DNA of 5,542 nucleotides, taken from Deinococcus frigens DSM 12807 (GTDB lineage Bacteria; Deinococcota; Deinococci; Deinococcales; Deinococcaceae). The stretch is taken from contig NZ_JNIW01000108.1 in NCBI RefSeq assembly GCF_000701425.1, positions 1 through 5,542 of the forward strand. Reading direction: 5' to 3'. Positions within the stretch are counted from its first letter, which is position 1. Each line of letters starts with the position of its first letter. Below the pieces are notes generated by a model that saw only the letters and a program-made list of their open reading frames with translations, was not told the origin of the DNA and did no database searches. The position numbers and the translations under genes were made by a program. Below are positions 1 to 5,264 of this stretch, in pieces.

Positions 1-348
1 CGCATTCTGAAGGGGTACCGCAAGCGCTGGAAGATCGAATGCCTGTTCAGGGCGCTCAAAACGAAGGGCTTCCGGTTGGAAAACACCCACATGACGCTTC
101 CCAATCATGTGACGCGGCTGCTCTGTTTATTGACCCTGGCGTATGTTCGGACCGTTCTGGTCGGCATCGACCAGGAGACGGCCCTTAAAAAACACGGACG
201 GCGCGCATGGAGTGTCGTGACCCTGGGCCTCCGGTCGCTCGTCCGGGCGTATTCCCATCAGGCTGGGGCTTCGGTGGACGAACTGCTCCACCTCATTCGA
301 CTCTGGACGCCGCGCCAGACGACGGCTGTGGAAAGTGTCGGGTACTGA
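1..348 (+). CDS. IS4-family transposase, C-terminal fragment (5' end outside the window)
   Basis: The frame is open from the first base to TGA at 346-348 and gives 115 residues of a DDE transposase C-terminus. The diagnostic IS4-family signature Y-x2-R-x3-E-x6-K is seen exactly: Y6, R9, E13 and K20 counted from the window edge. E13 (codon 37-39) would be the third acidic catalytic residue that holds the active-site metal for strand cleavage and transfer. The first two Asp residues lie upstream, outside the window. After the signature comes the usual hydrophobic helix-rich tail. An internal TTG at 76 could be called as a start, but the signature lies before it, so it is not the real start. The gene points toward the arsR/glucosidase/permease cluster. 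Whether the full element is intact cannot be judged from here. Confidence 0.88.
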   Translation, partial: RILKGYRKRWKIECLFRALKTKGFRLENTHMTLPNHVTRLLCLLTLAYVRTVLVGIDQETALKKHGRRAWSVVTLGLRSLVRAYSHQAGASVDELLHLIRLWTPRQTTAVESVGY

Positions 349-356
349 GCGACTTT

Positions 357-378
357 ACCAATGGAATCCGAGTCTCAG
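357..378. repeat. Probable right tip of the IS4-family element
   Basis: The sequence begins 8 bp after the transposase stop and, read inward on the minus strand, starts CTGAGACTCGGATTCC. A short gap between stop codon and terminal repeat is normal for IS4-family elements. The outer tip is put at 378 because the same 12-base start (11 of 12 matching) recurs in opposite orientation at 3662-3673. The element's other end lies outside the window, so the exact tip and target duplication cannot be fixed. From 379 to about 500 I see no gene or other recognisable element. Confidence 0.4.
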
Positions 379-501
379 CTCACCCCTTTATTTGCCGCAG
401 GCCGCTTCTTTTCGTTATGAAGGCAGCCGCGCTTTTGCAGTCCTGGCTCAGACTTCGCTCTATTACTCCGGTCCCCAGACGACTCTGGCTCGTTCAAGGG
501 T

Positions 502-529
502 ATATGCGTATGCTAGGATATACGCATAT
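502..529. promoter_or_regulatory. Inverted repeat at the arsR start, candidate autoregulatory operator
   Basis: There is a perfect 10-bp dyad, ATATGCGTAT (502-511) and ATACGCATAT (520-529), separated by 8 bp. ArsR/SmtB-family repressors bind AT-rich imperfect dyads over their own promoters, and this one stands out in a GC-rich window. Its outer 8 bp match the form ATATnnGT-N12-ACnnATAT that is repeated in the glucosidase leader at 853-880, which suggests one protein reads both. A weak -10-like TAGGAT (514-519) lies in the centre, and AGGA (515-518) could be the ribosome binding site. The right arm ends inside the ATG at 528. The role as operator is inferred. Confidence 0.6.
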
Positions 530-836
530 GACCGTGGCAACCCGCGAAATGCAAATCACCGACATGCTGGAGGCGCTCACTGATCCGGTCCGCGTTGAAC
601 TGCTGCGGGTGCTGCGCGAGGGCCACGAGCATTGCCAGCACCTGCCCGATTACCTGGGCATCCATGTCAGTGACCTGACCAAAAGCATGAATCTGCCCCA
701 GCCCACGGTGTCGCGTCACCTGGCACGTCTGCGACAGGTGGGCTTGGTCCGTGTCGAGCGGCGCGCACAGTGGATGTACTACACCCGCGATGAAGCCGTG
801 ATTGCCAGCCTCAAACAGCAATTCAACCAGCTCTAG
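528..836 (+). CDS. ArsR/SmtB-family winged-helix transcriptional repressor
   Basis: A 102-residue protein, the usual size for ArsR-family dimeric repressors. The N-terminal helix (about 8-32, with ALTDPVRVELLRVLRE) is the typical ArsR opening. The helix-turn-helix spans about 47-70 (VSDL...LPQPTVSRHLARLR), followed by the wing at about 71-87 (VGLVRVERRAQWMYY). A stretch HEHCQH (33-38), plus about ten further residues, sits between helix 2 and the recognition helices, longer than in most relatives. It holds the only Cys, and the classic ELCVC metal box is absent, so the inducer is unknown. Start chosen: ATG 528 with AGGA 9 bp upstream. ATG 510, with AAGGG 9 bp upstream, would add six residues and cannot be excluded. 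The frame is open back to 207, but that part does not look like protein. It is the likely regulator of the downstream sugar genes, judging by position and a shared dyad. Confidence 0.87.
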   Translation: MTVATREMQITDMLEALTDPVRVELLRVLREGHEHCQHLPDYLGIHVSDLTKSMNLPQPTVSRHLARLRQVGLVRVERRAQWMYYTRDEAVIASLKQQFNQL

Positions 837-847
837 TTTTTTTTGTT

Positions 848-881
848 CAGATATATCTGTATATACAGATGGACAGATATA
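848..881. promoter_or_regulatory. Overlapping palindromes in the glucosidase leader, candidate operator
   Basis: Three interlocked dyads fill the 57-bp gap between arsR and the glucosidase. They are a 12-bp palindrome CAGATATATCTG (848-859), a 16-bp perfect palindrome ATCTGTATATACAGAT (855-870), and a 9-bp inverted repeat TATATCTGT/ACAGATATA (852-860 and 873-881). All are built from ACAGAT/ATCTGT half-sites. The third contains ATATnnGT-N12-ACnnATAT, which matches the arsR-start dyad in spacing. The right end abuts the ribosome binding site AAAGGAG (881-887), so a bound repressor would cover the promoter or leader. No -35/-10 pair is convincing enough to place. Control by the adjacent ArsR-type protein is inferred. 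Confidence 0.65.
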
Positions 882-1450
882 AAGGAGAATCCCATGACCA
901 TTCCCCCTTCCGTTTCTCAGCCCTGGTGGCAGACCGCCGTGGTGTATCAGGTCTACCCCCGTTCGTTTCAGGACTCTGGGGCTGACGGCGTGGGAGACCT
1001 TCCGGGGCTGACCCGTCGGCTGGACTATCTGGCCTGGTTGGGGGTGGACGCCCTCTGGATTTCTCCCTTCTATCCGTCGCCGATGGAGGATTTTGGGTAC
1101 GACATCACCGACTACTGCGGCGTTGATCCGCTGTTCGGAACATTGGACGACTTCGATACTCTGGTGGCTCAGGCCCACGCCCTGGGGCTGCGGATCATCC
1201 TCGATTTCGTGCCGAACCACACCTCCTGGCAGCATCCCTGGTTTCAGGCGTCACGCTCGTCGCAGAACCATCCGCAACGTGACTGGTATCTCTGGCAAGA
1301 CCCCGGCCCATCCGGCGGTCTCCCCAACAACTGGCGCAGCGTGACAGGCCGCTCAGCGTGGAGCCTGGACGCGGAGAGCGGCCAGTCTTACCTGCACTCC
1401 TTCCTGCCGCAGCAGCCCGATCTGAACTGGCGCAACCCGGCGGTCAGGAC

Positions 1451-1550
1451 TGCGCTGTTTGACGCCATGCGCTTCTGGCTGGGCCGGGGCGTGGACGGGC
1501 TGCGCTGTTTGACGCCATGCGCTTCTGGCTGGGCCGGGGCGTGGACGGGC
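1451..1550. repeat. Exact 50-bp tandem duplication in the glucosidase
   Basis: Positions 1451-1500 and 1501-1550 are identical, and the match continues for 5 bp (TGCGC at 1501-1505 and 1551-1555). The unit was therefore probably copied between two TGCGC microhomologies by replication slippage. Fifty is not a multiple of three, so the copy causes a +2 frameshift. Removing one copy joins the upstream and downstream glucosidase frames exactly at the GVDGLRVD motif. Confidence 0.97.
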
Positions 1551-2428
1551 TGCGCGTGGATATGGTGGACTTCCTACTCAAGGACGAGCTGCTGCGCGAT
1601 GAACCTGATGCCGAGTACGCCTTCACGCAGGCGCGTTTTCACCTGAACCGCCCCGAGACGCTGGATCTGCTGGTGGACTTGCGGGCCGTCACCGACGAGT
1701 TTTCAGACCGGGTGCTGATCGGCGAGATCGTGCCGCACCTGCCGGTGCAGCAGGTGTTGCCCTACTACGGCGAGGCCGGGGAACGCCTGCATCTGCCGTT
1801 CAACTTCGCCCTGCTGGACGCGGCCTGGACTGCCCAGAGCCTGCGGCAGATCATCGGGGAGTATGACGGCGCGCTGCCCCCAAGCGCCTGGCCCAATTAC
1901 ACCCTGGGCAACCACAATCAGCCGCGCCTGACCTCACGCTTTGGATCTGCGGGAGCGCGGCTGGCCGCGCTGCTGTTGCTCACCCTGCGCGGCACCCCGT
2001 TCCTGTATTACGGCGACGAGCTGGGCCTGCCTGATACCCCGGTGTCAGGTGAGCAGATGCAAGACCCCTGGGAACGGGTACAGCCCGGCGCGGACCGTGA
2101 CCCGGAACGCGCCCCGATGCCCTGGGACAGCAGCCCAGGGGGTGGGTTCAGCGCCGCGCCGCCCTGGCTGCCGCTGGCCGATCAACACGGGGATTTGAGC
2201 GTTGAGACGCAGCGGCAACAGCCCGCATCGCTGCTGCACCTGTACCGGGAACTGCTAAGGCTGCGCCGGACCCACCCGGCACTGCTGTGGGGCGAGTTGC
2301 AGATGCTGGACGATGTTCCAGGGGATGTGCTGGCCTACACCCGCGCCGCCGACACCACGGTTCTCGTTGCCCTGAACTTCAGCGCGGAGAGCCAGCAGGT
2401 GCGCTTGCCTCCTGGCGGCTAGCGCTGT

Positions 2429-2458
2429 GTCCTGTCCACCACGGTCCTGTCCACCACG
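2429..2458. repeat. Exact 15-bp tandem duplication near the glucosidase 3' end
   Basis: GTCCTGTCCACCACG occurs twice back to back (2429-2443 and 2444-2458). In the ancestral glucosidase frame it encodes VLSTT twice, so it is frame-neutral. It lies seven bases after the premature TAG, in a part that is no longer translated as glucosidase. Confidence 0.95.
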
Positions 2459-2532
2459 CTTGACGATCTACCCCATCCAGGTCAGACCTTGACCCTGCAC
2501 CCCTTTGAGGGACGGTTGCTACGCCGCCAGGG

Positions 2533-3642
2533 GTGAGTTCAGACCGCCTGACTGCTTTTCAGAGAGGACGCCTGACTACCGGGGCCTTTCTGGGCCTGTG
2601 GCTGAGCGGCACGGTGGTGGCTGCGCCGGGCGCGCTGCTGCCGCAGTGGACGGCGACCTTCGGCGACGGTCTGAATCTGGGAGCGTTCTACGCCATGCAG
2701 TTCTTGGGCCTGCTGCTCGGCATTTTCTTGAGTTCACGTCAGCAGGTCAGACAACCGACGCTCGGGGTGGCCCTGGTCCTGATGCTGCTGGGTCTGGTGG
2801 CTGCCGTGGTGGTGCCAACAGTTGCGGTGGTCACGCTGACCTCCGTTCTCCTGGGGTTGGGCAAGGGAACCGTGGATGTGCAGGGCAACAGCCTGACCGG
2901 GGAGTTGCATCCGCAACGCCGGGTGGTGATGGTCAACTGGGCCAACGCGGCCTTAGGGATTGGGGCAGTCATGACACCGCTGCTGGCGAGCGTGTTGCCG
3001 TGGCAGGCGGTCTACCTGCTGATCGGCGCGGTGGCCCTGCTCACCGCGCTGCTGACGCTAGACGCGCCAGAAACCCAGACGGGTCCGGTGGTGGTAGCTG
3101 GCTCAAAAGCACTTGGTGCATCGACAGACTGGAAGCTGGCCGCGTTGCTGATGGCAGCCATCGCCTTTCATTCTGGACTGGAAGGCGCACTGGCGACCTG
3201 GAGCGGCACAGCCCTTCAGGAACGGGCCAGTCAGGGGGCGCTGCTGACCCTGTACTGGCTGGGTCTCACGTTTGGACGGCTGGCCCTGGCCCCCTGGGTG
3301 GCGCAGGCACCGGAAGCCAGACTCCGGGTGCTGGCGCTGGTTATCGCCCTGACGACGGCGCTGTACTTCGTCGGGCCGCTTTCGGTGGGCTGGCCCCTGT
3401 TGGGGGTTCTGCTCGGCCCAGTCTTCGGCACCCTGTTTGCCCTGGCGCAGGAACGCGCTGGATCAGCGTTGGTTGCGCCGGTGATGTATGCCGCCGCGCT
3501 GGGCGGCACGCTGCTGCCCGGCGTGCTGGGAGACGTGCCGCCCTGGGGTTTGCCTCTGGGCTTCGCGGTGTTCGCTCTGGCCCAGTGGTGGGCCGTGCAC
3601 AGGGTGACGCGGCAGTTGGGCCAAGTTAGCGTGTCCCCTTGA
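2533..3642 (+). CDS. MFS sugar permease, FHS (fucose-permease-like) type
   Basis: A 369-residue integral membrane transporter, probably moving a sugar or oligosaccharide with protons. About twelve hydrophobic segments are visible: roughly 14-36, 48-66, 76-94, 96-112, 135-154, 157-175, then a polar central loop (177-199), and 200-222, 235-252, 264-281, 286-305, 315-333, 337-354. The TM4-TM5 stretch (GLGKGTVDVQGN, then VNWANAALGIGAVMTPLL) and the TM7 pattern FHSGLEGALATW resemble the FHS group, so a sugar substrate fits. The GTG start overlaps the glucosidase's original TGA as GTGA, which points to translational coupling in an operon. No good Shine-Dalgarno sequence stands immediately upstream. 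The frame is intact and without stops, unlike its partner enzyme. At 369 residues it is somewhat short for the family. The substrate is inferred from the neighbour only. Confidence 0.85.
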   Translation: MSSDRLTAFQRGRLTTGAFLGLWLSGTVVAAPGALLPQWTATFGDGLNLGAFYAMQFLGLLLGIFLSSRQQVRQPTLGVALVLMLLGLVAAVVVPTVAVVTLTSVLLGLGKGTVDVQGNSLTGELHPQRRVVMVNWANAALGIGAVMTPLLASVLPWQAVYLLIGAVALLTALLTLDAPETQTGPVVVAGSKALGASTDWKLAALLMAAIAFHSGLEGALATWSGTALQERASQGALLTLYWLGLTFGRLALAPWVAQAPEARLRVLALVIALTTALYFVGPLSVGWPLLGVLLGPVFGTLFALAQERAGSALVAPVMYAAALGGTLLPGVLGDVPPWGLPLGFAVFALAQWWAVHRVTRQLGQVSVSP

Positions 3643-3655
3643 CCTTGCTGACTAG

Positions 3656-4900
3656 GGCTATCTGAGACTTGGAACCAAAACTTGCGCTGTGCTGGCCGAA
3701 CACATCGGCGCTCCCCCGCTGTCTGTTAAGGACACGCCTTACGGATTTCACGCGGCCAAGAACCTGATCTACTGCGCCCACCGACTGTTGCAGATCGCCG
3801 AGGAGCAGCAGGCCAGTCTGGAATTCTTCGACGCGGTCTTGATCGACGAGGGCCAGGATCTGGTCAACGAGGAACCGGCTCTTCTCTACGAGGAGCGCCA
3901 AGCGTTCTACTGGCTGGCCCACCGCTCCCTGCGCCCGGTGCCTCAAGAGGTCTCTCTCTTCGAGGAACTGGACCTGAAAAAACCCGTCCTGCGCCGCCTG
4001 ATCTGGGCTTGTGACGAGGCCCAGAGCCTGGACAGCATGATGATCCCCAACACCCGGACGGTGTTCGGCGATTCCTGGGCGGACGTCTTCGGGGCCGGAG
4101 CCACCTACCGGAGTGGCATTGGGAAGTCTGAGGTCATGCGGGTGTCGTACCGCACTCCAGGACCAGTGCTGGTGGCCGCGCACGCCCTGGGCATGGGCCT
4201 GCTGCGTAAGGGGGGAATGCTGTCCGGCCCCACCCAGCAAAAAGACTGGGACCGGCTGGGCTATGAGGTGACGGCTGGGGACTTCAGAGGCAAGGAACCG
4301 GTGACCATCCACCGCCCGGCCAGGAACAGCCCACATCCCCTGCCTGCATTGACCTCAGAACCGCTGGTTACGTTCGACACCTACGACAGCCGCGCCGAGG
4401 AAATCCGCGCGCTGACCGTGAACATCGCCCGTGATGTGCTCGAGGGTCTGCACCTGTCGCGCAACATCCTGGTGGTAACCGTTGGAGCCGGGGCCAGTGC
4501 CAACTCCATGATGCTGCGGGTTGGAGACGGCCTGAAGGTGGCGGGAATTGACTTCTACATTCCCTCTGCCGAGGGGAAGAATCTGCCCGCGGGCAAGAAC
4601 CCCAACCACTTCTGGCTGGACGGGGCCGTAACCATCACCACCATCCACCGTGCCAAGGGCAATGAGGCCGATGTGGTGTACGTGGTGGGTCTGGATGAGG
4701 TTGCCCGGGCTGAGGGTGAGATCCAGGTTCGCAACCAGTTGTTCACCGCCATGAGCCGCAGCCGGGGCTGGCTGCACCTGTCGGGATCGCAGATGGCGGG
4801 CAGACCCTTTGAACGCGAGGTGCGCCAGGTGCTGGCCTCCCACCCCACGCTGACCTTCCGGCCCAGCCCACCGCGCAGGCGAACGGATGACGACGAGTAG
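3656..4900 (+). pseudogene. UvrD/Rep-like superfamily I helicase, N-terminal ATP-binding part missing
   Basis: The frame is open from after TAG 3653-3655 to TAG 4898-4900. A GTG at 3689 would give 403 residues. Superfamily I helicase motifs are present in order, numbered from that GTG: Walker B VLIDEGQD (50-57), a motif III-like ACDEAQSLD (107-115), motif IV-like SYRTPGPVL (153-161), motif V TTIHRAKGNEADVVYVVG (317-334), and motif VI NQLFTAMSRSRGWLHLSG (349-366). The Walker A GxGKT loop, motif Ia and everything before them are missing, and there is no plausible room for them because the permease ends at 3642. Without Walker A it cannot bind ATP in the normal way, so it is called a 5'-truncated remnant. 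It may still be transcribed from the sugar operon. The intact relatives are thought to act in DNA repair, conflict or defence, and the exact subtype is not certain. Confidence 0.82.
3662..3677. repeat. IS-tip-like sequence at the permease/helicase junction
   Basis: CTGAGACTTGGAACCA matches the inward-read right tip of the IS4-family element (minus strand from 378) at 11 of the first 12 positions, in inverted orientation. It sits exactly where the helicase has lost its 5' part. It could be what is left of a second IS copy after a deletion, or it could be chance. No transposase sequence follows it. Confidence 0.3.
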
Positions 4901-4955
4901 GGATGGGGCTGGCCTGAGAACGGCACCCATACTCTGCGCCAGGAAATCAGCCCTA

Positions 4956-5198
4956 TCAGTTTGAATCTGGCGGTAGTTCAACAGACCCCAATCCCATCTC
5001 TTCCAGTTCAAACAGTGGGGCCATCCCCCGCGAGCGTCGGCGCTCGATATGCTTCACCATGTGCGCGGCCTGACTGGGCAGTGCCAGCAAGTTCTCGGGC
5101 CGGAAGTCCTGCTTGTTCCCGTTCAGGTGATGCACCACTTCCCCTGGAAATAGCGCGCGGCCCAGGCGCTCGGCAGCCACCAAGCGGTGAACGTACAC
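4956..5198 (-). pseudogene. HNH endonuclease, 5'-truncated next to the IS6-family element
   Basis: An 80-residue reading frame from GTG 5198 to TGA 4956. It contains the HNH core: VHRLVAAERLGR leads into EVVHHLNG (His 23/24, metal or general-base histidine), RPENL (Asn 36), and PSQAAHMVKH (His 46 and 50). Such proteins nick or cut DNA with a single metal, and occur in phages, introns and mobile elements. Relatives usually run 120-200 residues with an N-terminal zinc-finger or extra strand region, which is absent here. In-frame sequence continues upstream (KATHPKKQ) before the GTG, so 5198 is not the true start. The frame is open back to the transposase TGA at 5265-5267. The catalytic core is complete, so residual activity cannot be ruled out. 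It converges with the helicase, with 55 bp between the stops. Confidence 0.75.
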
Positions 5199-5264
5199 CT
5201 GTTTTTTCGGGTGTGTTGCCTTAACTTGACCCGTGGCAGACTGAGGGCAGGGGTGATCTGAACT

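Larger units (their letters stand above)
894..2536 (+). pseudogene. GH13 alpha-glucosidase, disrupted by a frameshift and a nonsense codon
   Basis: The cytoplasmic GH13 enzyme would have cleaved alpha-glucosidic bonds in imported oligosaccharides. It starts at ATG 894 behind AAAGGAG (881-887). The N-terminus (AVVYQVYPRSFQDS, then ALWISPFYPSPMEDFGYD) and region I (DFVPNHT, residues 104-110) are typical. A 50-bp exact tandem duplication (1451-1550) then shifts the frame, and the upstream frame stops at 1646. Downstream, the correct frame resumes with DGLRVDMVD (nucleophile Asp, codon 1559-1561) and GEI (acid/base Glu, codon 1724-1726). Where NHD is expected it reads NHN (Asn codon 1916-1918). 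A TAG at 2420-2422 precedes an in-frame tail that ends in TGA at 2534-2536. Undoing the 50-bp and 15-bp duplications and reading the TAG as sense gives about 526 residues, the normal family length. There is no signal peptide. The exact substrate cannot be told from the sequence. Confidence 0.9.

Noticed and set aside
207..836. A 209-codon open frame that includes arsR with a long N-terminal extension
   Set aside because: The extension overlaps the transposase end and the intergenic region in another frame, has no ArsR-like or other recognisable content, and lacks a ribosome binding site. The ArsR fold begins after ATG 528.
837..844. Run of eight T after the arsR stop as a terminator
   Set aside because: No stable GC-rich stem precedes it. 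Only a weak, bulged pairing between AAACAGC and the GCT and GTTT around the stop codon could be drawn.
513..1235. Minus-strand 240-codon open frame across arsR and the glucosidase start
   Set aside because: It is antisense to two clearly recognised genes and crosses the palindromic leader. It resembles no family and is explained by GC-rich codon bias.
1517..2422. The downstream glucosidase fragment as an independent 301-residue gene
   Set aside because: It starts inside the duplicated unit without a ribosome binding site and lacks the N-terminal half of the catalytic barrel, so it is the rear part of the broken gene.
2505..3629. Plus-strand 374-codon open frame over the permease in another frame
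   Set aside because: Its product is Gly/Arg/Ala-rich, low-complexity sequence with no membrane pattern, while the overlapping frame encodes a clear 12-segment permease.
3624..3653. Hairpin AGTTAGC/GCTGACT over the permease stop as a terminator
   Set aside because: The 7-bp stem contains a G-U pair, has a 16-base loop, and no T-run follows.
4905..4953. GGGCTG/CAGCCC pairing between the helicase and HNH stops as a bidirectional terminator
   Set aside because: Only six pairs with a loop of nearly 40 bases and no T-tract; it is not distinguishable from chance.
3626..5011. Two long minus-strand open frames over the helicase (3626-4336 and 4355-5011)
   Set aside because: Both are antisense shadows of a frame carrying ordered helicase motifs, and neither shows a family signature.
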